In this document: piece after piece, positions 34,737 to 46,459 of the stretch
Numbering within the stretch: the stretch's first letter is position 1
Layout of the letters: every line of letters begins with the position of its first letter
Assembly: GCA_907164885.2 (NCBI GenBank)
Contig: OU015492.1
Coordinates: forward strand, 195,341,960 to 195,405,959
Source of the DNA: Dolomedes plantarius
Taxonomy: Eukaryota > Arthropoda > Arachnida > Araneae > Dolomedidae
Direction: 5' to 3'
Length of the DNA: 64,000 nt
The notes under the pieces: generated by a model
The model's input: the letters and a program-made list of their open reading frames with translations, nothing else
Database searches by the model: none
Told to the model about the DNA's origin: nothing
Translations under genes and position numbers: made by a program

Positions 34737-35449
34737 ATTATTAGTACTTTTCAAAATATGCTTTTTTTCTATAAATTATTTCGTTCATTTTGTATTACCC
34801 ATTGAAATATGGGAGTCCATTCTGTCGCAACTTGTATAACCACTGAAATACCATACCCTGTCGTTGATCAGCCTTATCGACATTCGCACCTAAAAAAAAG
34901 ACCCATGCTTTACATAAATTACTGTTTCGTTGGGGGATACTCACACAACACTTTAACTATGATTTTGATCTCATTATTAACAAATGAGGACCAAAACAGA
35001 AACCAAACCCTCTCAATTTAAAAGATTTGCATCCCTAGCCGATATTCCAATACCAGAACTATTTCGTGCAATTTCGTTGATTTGTCTTACTGATAACTTT
35101 ACACATTATTCAGTTCTTTTGATTTCGTAAAAATGTTTATAGTTTAAGTCTTTATTATTTCCATTAAGGAATTTTAGGAAAGGATTAAGAAGCATTCTCT
35201 AACGAATTTAGGACAGGTCCTGACCTTAACTTTTCCACTTTGGGAACTTTTGATTATTACATGTTGAGAAAGCAAATATTAGTTGAAGTGCTATAGGTAA
35301 AGGTATTTAACCCAAAATCAAAATGTGCTTTATCATAAGGAAGCTAAGTTTAGGATATTCTTTAATCAATAAAAAGTTACCGCACAGTGAGGTTAAAAAT
35401 CACTACAGTTTTTACACTACCAATTTAAGTAACTTAATTTTAGTTAAAT
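34737..35449. other. AT-rich stretch, nothing recognised
   Basis: A 70-codon frame at 34809-35021 has no recognisable motif. Confidence 0.5.
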
Positions 35450-35912
35450 AATTACAAGATAAAAAGAACTTTTTATATACCATGTTTTTAAATTTTCTGT
35501 TGAATCATATAAACTTGACAATTCTATGTATTAATAAATACTTTTTAAAAATTTTTTTGATGAATTATCCCATCAACTTGAAAGAAAATGATCAAATGCG
35601 TAATGAAGAGGTATCAAATGCGTAATCAATCCTTTAGCTCGAGAATTGGAAGTTAACTTGCTTTTAACTTTTCGTTCCCGTCTCGGCCGATAGATGGCTG
35701 CACCAGTCTCCAAAACAGAATTAACTGAAAATGAATTCTGCTTAAAGATCGCTAAAAGTATTAAAATAATGCATTGTCATCGAGTTCTGAGCTATTCTAA
35801 AAGTTTCAAATGTCTAGCTAGTCGGAAGTTAGTTAAAAAATCGATTGCAGGATTTGTACCGGACAAACACACAAACTCACAACAAAGAAAGCGAGTTAAT
35901 AAAAACATGGTA
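35450..35912 (+). repeat. Repeat family A, copy 2
   Basis: Same order of phrases as at 22240. It starts ATAATTACAAGATAAAAAG and ends GAAAGCGAGTTAATAAAAAC. A local repeat of 'ATCAAATGCGTAAT' near 35591 and 35614 lengthens this copy. Confidence 0.75.
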
Positions 35913-36563
35913 ATAAATAAGTCATCGAAAATCCCGTGAAGTGCATGTTTTCGTAGTATTGAAAAGATAAATCGTATATGTAGATAAGTATGAAGTTACG
36001 ATCTACGTTTGCGAGGTTTTTATGGTATTCTTATCGTGTCTTTGGATCAGCTGTAAATTTTATTATTTGCACTTGATATTAGTTCCATTTGCACATATAG
36101 TTTGATCTAACAGTAGAATATCGCCTGGAATTTGAACCGGGTTCATATAATTTTAGAGGAAAGATTACTCCCGTTGAGCTTTTTTCTGAACGCGAAGTTT
36201 GATAAAAGATAAGCAGCAATACGATTGCTAAATGAAAAAAAGCAAACAAATAAACAAATAAAAAACGGATAACACTCCAGTAGATCTTCTAATTGGGTTT
36301 GTTTTTTCTTCGCGGGGATAAATCAAATAGGGTCCTACAATATAAAACCAATTCAGAGCGATTAAATCATCCCGAATCACAAGCCTCAGATCCGTAGTTT
36401 ATGATTTAATTCTGAATTCTGAGCCTTAGCCTTTGCTCACCGTTCCAGTAGAAAGAGTTTACTTTTACTATAAATATACATTTCATGAACCTTAATACAC
36501 TGACCGTCCGAAATTAAATCTGAAAAGCAGCCATTTAATTTGGGGAATTTCTTTATGATTACA
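35913..36563. other. AT-rich stretch, nothing recognised
   Basis: No feature was identified between repeat A copy 2 and the next hAT miniature. Confidence 0.5.
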
Positions 36564-36571
36564 CTCAGCGC

Positions 36572-37044
36572 CAGGGCCCGACTTTGACCCAATGGGGCCC
36601 TGGGCAAAGCAGACTTTGGGGGCCCCCTCCAAGGACAGATCCAGAGGGAGGCCATGTGCCCTACCCCTCCAGGAGTAGATTTCCACATGAACATGTGGGA
36701 CATTCACCAAGGCCCCCCCCCCCTCATAAATTCCGACCGGAAATTCAAAAAATTTTCGACCAAAAAGTCAAACATTTGAAAAATAATAATAATAATAATA
36801 ATGTGTTAATTTACTTTTAATGTTAATAAATAAATTCAGGAAATTTTCTTTTGAAATGAATATAGTGGGTGCACTGTGCCCCACCCAGGATTTTTTTTCT
36901 GTATCCGCCACTGCCCACCTTTACTGAATTAACCTAAAACCAAATTTTCAAAAATATGTACAACTTAATACTAAATTAGGGGGCCCCATAAATTTGGGGG
37001 CCCCGGGCAAGTGCCCCACTTGCCCATGCAGAAATCTGGGCCTG
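36572..37044. mobile_element. hAT-type MITE, GGGCCC family, copy 1
   Basis: Ends CAGGGCCCGACTTTG and inverted CAGGCCCAGATTTCTG. The octamer CTCAGCGC is duplicated exactly at 36564-36571 and 37045-37052, the 8-bp signature of hAT insertion. G/C-run phrases such as GGGGGCCCC recur inside. Confidence 0.93.
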
Positions 37045-37075
37045 CTCAGCGCTATTCATAGAAGACATGAAAACC

Positions 37076-37420
37076 TCACACATATGTATAAAAAAAGGAA
37101 CTCTCCTCTTTCGATTGTCTGTTTATTAATTTTATAATCTGTATTTTCTGCGCTTCTTTCCATGACAAAACAATACACGACCAACCCAAAGCAACCAAGG
37201 CCGTTGTCATGAAATTCAGTGCTTCCAGTATCCCCGAAACCTCCTCAAAGAAATGTATCAAATCAAACATTTCCGACAATTTTTTTTTTATACAGACAAT
37301 TTCTTTCGTGGTGAGGGAACAGTTACGTAACATCTCCATAATTGCATTTTTAAGTGAAACTCAAAGACTTTTTATAACATATTCTTCATCTAGCTTGCAT
37401 GTAAACCAGGCAAGCAGCCA
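37076..37420 (-). pseudogene. Possible gustatory-receptor-like relic
   Basis: The minus strand is open from 37339 to 37076, and the same frame continues upstream through a single in-frame stop near 37363. Visible words are WFTCKLDEEYVIKSL, LTTKEIVCIKKKLSEMFDL, IHFFEEVSGILEALNFMTT and ALVALGWSCIVLS. An amphipathic intracellular-loop-like stretch followed by a hydrophobic segment recalls the loop-and-TM6 region of arthropod gustatory receptors, which detect tastants at the neuron membrane. The signature TY(h)hhhhQ tail is not seen. The resemblance is of pattern only; a chance frame remains possible. Confidence 0.3.
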
Positions 37421-37472
37421 GAAAAAAAATTTTTTTTCACGGAATGGGAGGCTTAGGTTTATTTTTAGTTAA

Positions 37473-39714
37473 GCTCTGTAATAGTAAACGAAGGTCCCAA
37501 ATTTCGCTCCGTCTTCTCCGTTCTGCATATGACCCTGATATAAACCAACAGGAAATGCGACTGTAAAACGTGTATTGACAGTGCAATATTGGAAACACTG
37601 TTCAATTGCAGAAACTGGAAAAAAAATGTTTTTAGATTAAAAACAATGGTCCAAACAAATGGTAAACCAAACTGTTAAAAAGATCAACAAAAGTCAAATT
37701 ATTCATTTGCTACCACTGTCTCTTTTATTTAATGATGAAAGGAATAATAAAAAAAAATTACTAAATTAGAAGAACTTGTCATCATATCATTAAATGAAAC
37801 ACAATTTTGCTCACCATTCTGGGTTCAAAATGACCACTGAAAAATGTTACTTTATTTGACTAAAAATTGTCATTCACATTTATATTTTTTGTTGTCAAAG
37901 AAAGTTCTATCTAATAATATATTCTGAGACACGGAAATATCTAAGTTCATGGACTTTTAAATGCTATTGCCTTTATGCTTAATCTTAGCACTTTCCTGCT
38001 AAACAAATACACAGAATTTATAAAAGGTGAAGAATACCCTCTTAGTGCTAAAAACTTGCAGAAGTTTCGTATCTGTTTGAAATCCATTCACAAATTTAAT
38101 TCGAAAACTTTCTTCATTCTTTGAGAAATAATTTAAGAAATGATTGAACTACTACATAAGAAAAAAGTAATTACAAGTAACGACTTCCGTAAAAATTTTT
38201 GAAACCAATTTCTTTATAAAGTACAACTGAAGCAAAAAAGAAAACTTTCATTTATATAAGAAATATTGTAAGGTTTTAAGTTTTATACTCTTAAATCTAT
38301 TTCTAAATTAATGAATATTTACTTTTATTTAATTGCACCACAAAAATACGCATGTTAAAAAAAAGTACAAAACAATTACTCAAAGTAAATTTCTCGGAAA
38401 ATGTAAATGAAACCTTAGCTCTATTGAAAAATACCGTAAACAATACAACTAAATTTTCTTTGTTTCAAGCAACCTTTATAACAGTGCTGCCATCTGACGA
38501 TCGTTAGGTAAGAAAATACTGCTTTCGGATTTACCCACCGGGTGTTGTATATTTTAATTTGTCCACCTGATACATAAAAGAAAAAATATGACCCTCTGCG
38601 TATCTTTATCAGAAAACCAGTTTGAAAATACACATTAATATTTTCATACGAATAATCCAATTAAATAAAATTATTCAATGCCTAACTTTTCATAGGATCA
38701 CCCTTAAGTTCCACGTGTATCATGACACGGGATGTTTAATAAGTTATAAAAGCTCTAAAACTTAATGTATTTATCACCAGAAAGTTATTAGACATTTTTA
38801 ATATATTGCCTTTCTATGTTGTCAAGAATTATCTAATGAAAATCCAAGTCTTAAAATGTTTTAAAACTTGGTTTACTGTTTAAGTAATTCTCATCTAATT
38901 TTAATATTTCACTTTTGCATATAAAGAATTTTGGATATGAATATAAATTTTTAAAGTGTAATTAGGGATGACAACATTTCTTTAAGAAATTGTCTGAAAT
39001 ACACAGTTAGGTATGTACGAGTAATCATGATTTAAACCTGAATATTGAAAACGTTAAGTCTAAAATAATTACCCAGTAAACTAGATGGTCAAAGGGAGAA
39101 AACATAAGTTCGTTATTTTGTCTATCACTCCCTATATACCCTAATAAAACAGATCATAAACAATCACCGATTCCTCCAAATTATTTAATATAAGAATATT
39201 TCTAACACCAGTTATTAAAAATATCAGCACTATATTTCTGAACGTCATTCCTTTCAAAGCATTTCAATATGTAAGCTTTATTCCATACAATATAGAAATT
39301 TTGAATAACATAAAACTGGAAATTAATAGTTGATTTCACTGATTCACAGTTCTAAACAGAAGGGATATTAAAGCTGCACTGATTTATAAAGAGCTGAATC
39401 AGAGGCAAAAGTAGGATGTTATACGAAAGTTTAGTAATCCTTTAAACCACAATTTAACAGAGAAACAACTACTTTTAAAATCCATATTATGTACAGAGTA
39501 TTTATATTTTTTGAGTTATGTAAAGATGTCTGCATCTGAACTATGTTGCACTAATTTGTGAACATTTGTGCTCAACATTTGTGAGTTGATCATGGTGACA
39601 ATCACAACTAATGCTCCTCGACCAAATGTTGACTATTAATTTGTTCGAAATATGCATTATCCCTTTTATTCCTGTATATTTTTCAATAGTCTAAAGAACT
39701 ATTACTATAATCAA
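37473..39714. other. AT-rich stretch, nothing recognised
   Basis: 2.2 kb without a supported gene, repeat or transposon end. Confidence 0.5.
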
Positions 39715-40568
39715 GGGCACGGTGGCCCAGTTTGCAAGAGCAGCGGGCCAGTGATCTGAACCAGGGCCCGACTTAGGAAATTCTTGACTGTAGGCACAAC
39801 TCGGGATGGGGGCCCCCCTAACACTGATGTGGGAATAACATTTTCAAAATTGACACACAAATAAAAATAATCATGAATCATTGTGAAAGTACTATTTTAC
39901 CAAGAATTGGCTATTTGAAGTGTAGAAATCTAGAACGTTATCAAATAACAAAAAGTAATACAACATATTAACCTCATCATTAAAACACCGATACAATGCA
40001 ACCAGAAAAACTTATTAATCCCTTATATACACTATACCATACATATGATGAACTATACATATAACTATACATATGATGAACCAATCAATCAAATTTGAAA
40101 GGATATATAAAAAAATTGCTATTAAAAATGGTAAAATTAAAAAAAATATATTGAATTGGGAATTTTCTTTTTTTTTTCTTTTAAAATAAAAATTTGGGTG
40201 GGGGCAGTATTTGGGGGCCCCTAAGCCCGGGCCTAATGGAAAATCAGGGCCTGATCTAAACGTCTCTTGTTCGATACTCGTCGCTGACAAAATCCACCGC
40301 TGTGCGCGCTAGTGGTGGCTGGCGCACGTAAAATCTGCCGTGGCTGCAATGTTCTCCAAGTTCTCAAAATTACCTCTGGAGGTGCGGGGTCAAGTGTACC
40401 GGTCTCATCACTTGACTCGGCTCAAAATTATGTGACCAGTCCATTAACAAGTCGGTCCGACCCTTGTGGTGCTAACTTAAAACCGGATCTGTATCACTCA
40501 GCCAAATAGCCTATAATGGCTTTGATCTTATGTTGCTGTCGGTCAAGAGGCATAAGCAACAACAACAC
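39715..40568 (+). mobile_element. tRNA-derived SINE, split by a hAT miniature
   Basis: The head GGGCACGGTGGCCCAG…AGAGC…CGGGCC (39715-39753) is tRNA-like. Its second half resumes after the inserted miniature with GTCTCTTGTTCGATACTCG (a degenerate B box TTCGATAC) and CGCTGACA. The body (GGTGCGGGGTCAAGTGTACC, TTATGTTGCTGTCGGTC) ends in a (CAA)n-type tail at about 40553-40568. Pol III internal promoter halves are thus physically separated by 492 bp. Flanking target duplication is unclear. Confidence 0.75.
39762..40253. mobile_element. hAT-type MITE, GGGCCC family, copy 2
   Basis: Begins CAGGGCCCGACTTAGG and ends AATCAGGGCCTG. Target octamers ATCTGAAC (39754-39761) and ATCTAAAC (40254-40261) differ at one position. 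The TIR is shared with the copy at 36572. It sits between the A-box and B-box halves of the SINE, proving the order of the two insertions. Confidence 0.9.
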
Positions 40569-41612
40569 TGTTATAACCTTAAAATCGGGATTCTGCGTCT
40601 TGTATCCCTAATCTCATTCAGTCCTTATAACTCGGGTAGTATTAAATCACAACGAATGACACTTCAATCCCCTTCTTCTAAATCGAATATCCTGTTGTCT
40701 TGTTCAAAAATTTTGTAATCATGGGTATTGTTGTTTGTCGTAATGTGTAAGAAAAAGTAAAAGATGATCATCATGGTTTTCGAAGTTTTACATATTAACA
40801 GAAGACTTGTATTATATATAATGCATTGTGCAATGTAACAAATTAAAATGAAATGGACTGTCAATGAATATAACGAATCAGAAATACAGAATTTGTCTAC
40901 TGGGATGCAACTATTCAATTCTGAAGAATTTGGAGGAACTCTCAAATATTTAATATATGTTAAAAATTAATAATGTTGCTTCTAGACATCATAGGTACAT
41001 TAAGACCAGGTTAATTAAGAGAAATTTGTTCATCAAAATCCCTTTCCATAATGTACTACTGATCTTAATATATCAGAATATATCACTATCCATGTAGATA
41101 CATGAGGAAACCTATTGTTCGAAAGTTTTGAAGATCAGCTATGAGATATGAAAATATTAAGAATTCGTGATTGTTTCATTTGTTAGTTAAATGGATATGG
41201 TTTCGAAAGCCATTGATACTGATTTTAAATGAAGTTTCAAGGATTTAACAATGAAAATTAACTTTTTAAGTAACCTTTAAGGACTCGCGATTTTATTCTG
41301 CAGACATAATATGTATTCTGTGGAATATGTTGGCTTAACTTAAAAAATCTCACAACGATCCGTTTTGTTCGTTAACTACTTTTATGAATCGTGAACGTGG
41401 AATCATGGAAGTGGAAATTCTGAACTTGAAATCTTATTTTAATAGGTCTGGTATGCAATACTATGAAATGTATTATCCTAAGAAATAAATGGTTTTTGTT
41501 TGTTTGTTTTTATTGCAAAGGTACTTGAAATATTACATCATTGACCTCCATGTATAAGCATATACACACGAGGTTGGAAACAAGTTAATCAACACTGAAG
41601 AACAAAAGAAAA
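40569..41612. other. AT-rich stretch, nothing recognised
   Basis: No supported feature. A (GTTT)n-like patch lies near 41493-41510. Confidence 0.5.
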
Positions 41613-42155
41613 TTACATAACAGAAGTGGACTGCATTGGATCTCTAGCTTGCCAATATCTTGAATACAAAATCTCTCCTTTAAGTGCGGAACAGTCCAAA
41701 AGGTGTTCACCGTCCATTAAAAGATCATGAGAACCTAACATACAATATGGGCTGTTCAGAATCCCGATTCTGAAAAGATATTTGGTGAGACAGTCATGTC
41801 GGGTTTCTAGTCTGAACGCTGCAACCGCGTCATCTCTTGGGAAATTGAGGATCTTCAAATTGAGTCCTTCCATGAAATAAATGTTATAAAAATCACTCGC
41901 ATATGGATGACGTAAAAAAACGTAGGTTCGATTCCCATAGATAGCTGATACTGGTGTTTTTTTAACGGTGTTGAAGTAGTTTATTCTAGAGCTAAAGGAG
42001 TAAAATGGGTCAGATTTGTTTTTCCCAAAGATAAAACTTACTATTAAACTTTTTGTAGCAATTATTAAACTTTGTTCGTATAATTTGCCGTTACATTGAC
42101 TCCAATGCACCAGACACGTCCCGGCATAGTAATTAAGCTTTCCGGGTGATCCCAA
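41613..42155 (-). pseudogene. LINE ORF2 C-terminal fragment (jockey/R1-like)
   Basis: A 180-codon open frame whose last third is recognisable: LNFPRDDAVAAFRLETRHDC, LTKYLFRIGILNSPYCML, MDGEHLLDCSALKGE and YSRYWQARDPM. This is the region behind the RNase H domain of jockey/R1-type LINE polyproteins, where 'RLxTGHDxLxxHLxRIGI' and a Cys/His knuckle precede the C-terminus. Of the knuckle, C, H and final C are visible, but the second Cys is replaced. The upstream two-thirds of the frame does not look like the family and may be readthrough of unrelated sequence. No RT motif is present: a 5'-truncated, decayed insert. Confidence 0.65.
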
Positions 42156-43024
42156 AGCTATCTATCCTTCCGAATATGTGACATTGCAGTTTAGATATGA
42201 AACTAAGTTTTTAGATGTAAAAATAAAATAAACAAATCAAACTAACAAAAGAATTAAAAAGCGAGCATAGACTGCCAAACAAGTTAACTTAAAACCTACC
42301 CTAGCAATGAAAGCATAAAACTTTTCAATAAAAGATTGCGCAGTTGCTTCATATCCTTATATTGAAAATAGACAAATATAACTACAAATAAATAATCCAA
42401 CATAGCTAGATAATTAAAAGAAGAATGCAGGCAAAAAACAAACAGAAATCAAGCACTCAGGGCTCCACGCACTAGAGGCAAGATTCTGTAGTAGTGCCGG
42501 AGCTGAACCAGAAATCGAGGTAACCGACTGGTCTCGTCATCAGGGAGCCTATCCAAATCAGTTACCTCAAGGGAACTTTCTGAATAGGATGCAGGTATAA
42601 CCAAAAGACATCCCAAGGCTCCGAGATTCCCATTGAAACATTCAGTAAAAAGAAAATGAAAAGGCACAGACAACTTACAGTAAGGGCTCCACGCACCATA
42701 CATGCAAGTACACATACAATCCTAATGAAAAGCCAAAGATGCATACATATCCTAATTCTGTAGGTGAATGTTATGGCGAAACATCAGCCAATTTTACCGT
42801 AGTAGCTACGTCACTGTAGCAAAACCACAGCGCCACACCCCATTGAAGTTTAAACAAATGTAAACAGAAACCCTACCCTAAACGTCTTTAAAAATACCCG
42901 AGTCTAAATGCCATTTTTATAAAACTTTTAAATTGCCGAAATTTTTAGGGAAATTGTTCTTACTTAGGTTTTCCTCGAAAATGCTACATGCTTCCAAAAA
43001 ATCTTCAGCGTTTTTAGATGAATA
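42156..43024. other. Unrecognised; local direct repeat at 42462 and 42690
   Basis: GGGCTCCACGCAC occurs at about 42461 and 42687, roughly 225 bp apart. Frames at 42449-42715 and 42562-42744 overlap in different frames and show no family. A short CRE-like GCTACGTCACTG lies near 42807. Confidence 0.35.
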
Positions 43025-43508
43025 CTAGAGGCCCGGCCCGGCCCGACTTTGTCCGGGTTGAACAAAATATTTTACCAATAAATTTCCAGTTGATAGCCAA
43101 TAAATTGTAACTATTTTTTTACCTTAAAAATAACCTTAATAATACCTTAAATTAATTTTGTGTTAGTTAGTAAATAAAATAAATTTTTTAAAAGAAAAAG
43201 GCGTGCCGGAGAACGGCTAGGTTCGAACCGCTAGCGTCAGAACAGAAGCCCACCGCGATAGCACCACGATAAGGATCGTTGAAATCTTTGGAACAAAAAG
43301 CGGTAGAAGGCAGTAGCGGAGACAATGGAGATTGTTAGGATTAAGCTCCTAACTTTATTTCTACTGATGAGATATACATAATATATAGCCTATGTCCATC
43401 TGGAATAATGTACCTTTCAAACAGTGAAAGAATTTTTCAAATAGGTACAGTGGTTCTGAAGATTACCCTCCACGTACAAAATCGCTCTCTCTTATATATA
43501 AGTATAGA
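43025..43508 (-). mobile_element. Non-autonomous Helitron, family 3, carrying a tRNA-like block
   Basis: The minus strand starts TCTATACTTATATATAAGAG at 43508, followed by GTGGAGGGTAATCTTCAGAA and AAAAATTCTTTCACTG, the conserved 5' region of a widespread arthropod Helitron lineage. It ends GGGCCGGGCCGGGCCTCTAG at 43025, with GC-rich repeats before CTAG able to pair with CCCGGACAAAGTCGGG-type sequence just upstream. The flanks are A/T. At 484 bp it encodes no Rep or helicase. The tRNA-like sequence at 43205-43290 is cargo. Confidence 0.8.
43205..43290 (-). other. tRNA-like sequence with A- and B-box motifs
   Basis: On the minus strand GGTGCTATCGCGGTGG (43250-43265) resembles a Pol III A box and, about 20 nt later, GGTTCGAACC (43220-43229) is an excellent B box. 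A complete cloverleaf could not be drawn: the T stem is poorly paired if the B-box hexamer is the loop. It is best called a tRNA-derived remnant, perhaps a SINE head or degenerated tRNA gene, within a Helitron. Confidence 0.5.
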
Positions 43509-44322
43509 TTGTTATACTTCACTAAGCCCAGATTATCATTGTAACACTTTCTTTAATGCGTACCGAAATTAAACAAGGCAGTTTCCTTAAAACCGATTAC
43601 TTAAATATTACATCATTCTATCGTTACAGCGTTTCTTCTCCCCAAAATTAATAAATGGGAACTTAAAATCAAATTCATTTATTTTTTTTAACTCTTCACT
43701 AGCACACAAATAGAGGTGTTTTTATAAGTCGTATTTATATGGGGCAACAGTAAATAAGTGGATATAAAATGTAATAATTCTGAAATAAAGGTCAGAAGCA
43801 GGAAAATTTCCTCTTCAAACCTAGTATGAAAGCTCAAGAGATTCTTGATTTTATCAGTAAGCATGACACGTCATATTCCTATCTTTTCATTACTTGCCGT
43901 TAAAAATTACCGGTTTTGTTACATTGTATGATAATCTATTTTAATCATCACAAAAGCTGTGAAAAATGTGGGCGCAGTTTTATCGATTTCCACCACTTGA
44001 GATGCAGACAGGAAATTCTGCCTATTAAATAATAATGTGCTGATCCTCCACAAAATTGTATGAAAATCATGCAAGAGAGCTTAAATTTTTTAACTCGGGT
44101 TATGACTGTGACCTAGTAGTGTCTTATATTACAGTCGACTAATAGTCTTATTGTACGAATGCGAATAAAATACGATTATTTTATAGCGAGGTTGGTGGTT
44201 TGTAATAGGATGGAGGAAGAATCGGTTCATTTGTAACCATTGTTTATTTGTCAAATAACAATGGTACGTACGGATAATACACTTCTGTCCATTAAAATTG
44301 TAACACCAGTTAGAAAAGCAAA
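43509..44322. other. AT-rich stretch, nothing recognised
   Basis: A phrase CTAGTAGTGTCTTATATTA at about 44113 recurs as TTAGTAGTGTCTTATATTA at about 45108, a short direct repeat 1 kb apart. Confidence 0.4.
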
Positions 44323-44324
44323 TA

Positions 44325-44658
44325 CAGTCGAACCTCGTTATAACGAACTTCAAGGGACCAAAGATTTTGTTCGCTTTATCCGGAGGTTCGCTATATCCGA
44401 ACCGTTAGGAAAAATTCTAAAGTTCACAAAATGTATAACTCATTAATTGCAATGTGTATTATATAATGATGTATTAAAAAAAGGATAAAATCTATTAAAA
44501 ATTATCATTAATGAATTAAATCGACTAAAATCGATTACATTAAACTGACACAATACTAATTAAATTGCGTACAATAGGAAAACGGCGGAACCAAAATTTT
44601 CGTTCGTTATATCCGTGAGTTCGTTATATACCGGGTTCGCTATAACGGGGTTCGACTG
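44325..44658 (-). mobile_element. Tigger-like MITE, copy 3
   Basis: CAGTCGAACCTCGTTATAAC at the left and TATAACGGGGTTCGACTG at the right. TA is duplicated exactly at 44323-44324 and 44659-44660. It is a near full-length match to copy 1 (1803-2137) in the opposite orientation, 334 bp. Confidence 0.93.
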
Positions 44659-44660
44659 TA

Positions 44661-45296
44661 ACAAGATTTTATTTATTGTACATATACAGCATAGTAGGAA
44701 GAAGACATGATTAAATTTGTAGCTAATGTGGGGGGTATACAGGGTTCGAAATTAGTGCACACAGCTGTCGCCACGTCAAAACACATTTGTAGACAATATA
44801 AAAAATTAACTATGACTCAAACTCGTGGAAAATGGGATATTTACATTACAAAACCTCTTTGTACACAATATTTGACAGTGTCGAATTAACGCATCCAGGA
44901 AAAGAACTCTAGGGTCGAAAGTCACTTCCAACTTCGATTTTTAAACAAACAATGCAATGTGTAATTCTAAATTAACAATTCGTCAGAAGCGGAGAACTTG
45001 ATATTTAAAATGGTACCTCATGTATCGATTTTGGTTAAGTATGAAAGGGGAAAACTGCATCGTTACAAAAAATTACCTTCTAGAAATAACATACACGATT
45101 ATAGTGACTTAGTAGTGTCTTATATTATAGCTTGTAAACATGGTCTAGTACTTAACAATATTTAGTGCGATGAGTTATAAATACTGTTATAATGGTAAAC
45201 ATGAAGAACATGATACTCTTTCCCACCAAGCTATTTTTTGAGCCAAGGTTTAGCGCGTTTGAGAAAGAGCAATGTTAATTTTCCCACATGGTTCTT
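44661..45296. other. AT-rich stretch, nothing recognised
   Basis: A 60-codon frame at 44707-44889 has no recognisable motif. Confidence 0.5.
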
Positions 45297-45539
45297 CTAT
45301 CTACGAGGACGATAGCAAAATGGCACCACATCGCTACAGGTTGGCGACCGTATCGTGCTCGTCATATTATGATGGTAGTTGCTTCTAATCAGGACCATAA
45401 GCCCATAAATCCCCAGGAGCTCCATTAATTGGCGAGGATCGGTAAGAAAGATCTCCCTAGATAAACTTAAGCATGTTAGGATATAACAAGAAGTGGCCTT
45501 CACAGTATTACACTTTTTACAAGTGGAAAAATTCTTCAT
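45297..45539 (-). pseudogene. LINE ORF2 extreme C-terminus (jockey-like)
   Basis: The frame contains CKKCNTVKATSCYILTCLSL, SREIFLTDPRQLMELLGIYG and LMVLI. The layout CxxC…A(S/T)xxHILxC, then LSRE.L..DP.L.L.FL..YGLMDLV, is the terminal zinc-knuckle region of jockey-type LINE polyproteins common in spider genomes; here the His is Tyr. About 30 further codons run past the usual end. Sequence at about 45610-45700 repeats part of this segment (TTGGCGACCGTATC), so the insert was partly duplicated. Confidence 0.65.
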
Positions 45540-46459
45540 ATTATTCAGAGGGGTAACAAAAATAATTACACTTCTTTAATTTATGTATAATTTTTGTAAG
45601 TTAAATATTGCACCACCATATAGCCTCAGTTTGGCGACCGTATCATCTTCTTCATATTTATCATAGCGGTAGCCAAAAGAATTGCAAAAATTATAGATCA
45701 ATTGAAGAAGTGCAAGTTAAATATTGCACAAACATTTTCCTCCGTTTAAGCAGATAATCTTCCAATAAAAAAATTGTATTCGTTAAATTTTTTTCCTAAG
45801 ATCGTACTTAATAGTATTCTTTGAAGCTTCTGAAATTTGGCCTGTTTAGAATCTCGTGAAATTAAGTCACCCACTCTTGACACTTAATCTTTCACCATGA
45901 ATTATCACTAATTTTAATTCTAAAGCGGGGTTATTAAATCACTAAATTCCTCTTATAGTTAATTTTTTGTAAATGCTCTAAATATTAATTTAAGGGCTTT
46001 AAGTTACAAAAAATACTTATTACAAGCAGTTGCAGTGATTTCAAAATGATTATGTGTGGTTATATATTACGTTTTAACATTCACGTAATGCAAATGAAAC
46101 AATACTGAAACCTACCTCTTAATCAGTGGACATCTTCACGAACAATCACCTTTACAGTTTCAAATGTTAGCATAAATACTTGTCTATCACACAGAAGCTC
46201 ACTTCATGAGACAAAACTTTGTTATTCTTCTCAAAATAATGATAATTTTCAGTATAAAAACACAGTCTTTACGAAACTTTAAACACATATTCTCCTCGTT
46301 TCGACGTTTGCCTCGACCTGCTTCGCAGCGATGTTCAACCTGTTTCACACAGCTTCTTTACAGTTAGTGTCTAATTCGATAGGCCAAAACTTAAAAAAAA
46401 TAGCGAAAGCGAGTTAATTAAGTTTGAATTCCAAATGAAAACAAACATCGGTGATAAAA
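45540..46459. other. Unrecognised, with a partial duplicate of the LINE tail
   Basis: CACCAC…GGCGACCGTATC…CATATT at about 45610-45675 mirrors 45320-45375. Beyond that no gene is seen. Confidence 0.4.

Noticed and set aside
36437..36820. Open frames on both strands rich in Pro, Gly and Arg
   Set aside because: They lie in the GC-rich interior of a hAT miniature whose 8-bp target duplication explains the segment.
43364..43371. CTGATGAG, the core word of a hammerhead ribozyme
   Set aside because: No GAAA follows a second stem and no flanking stems form, so the word is coincidental.
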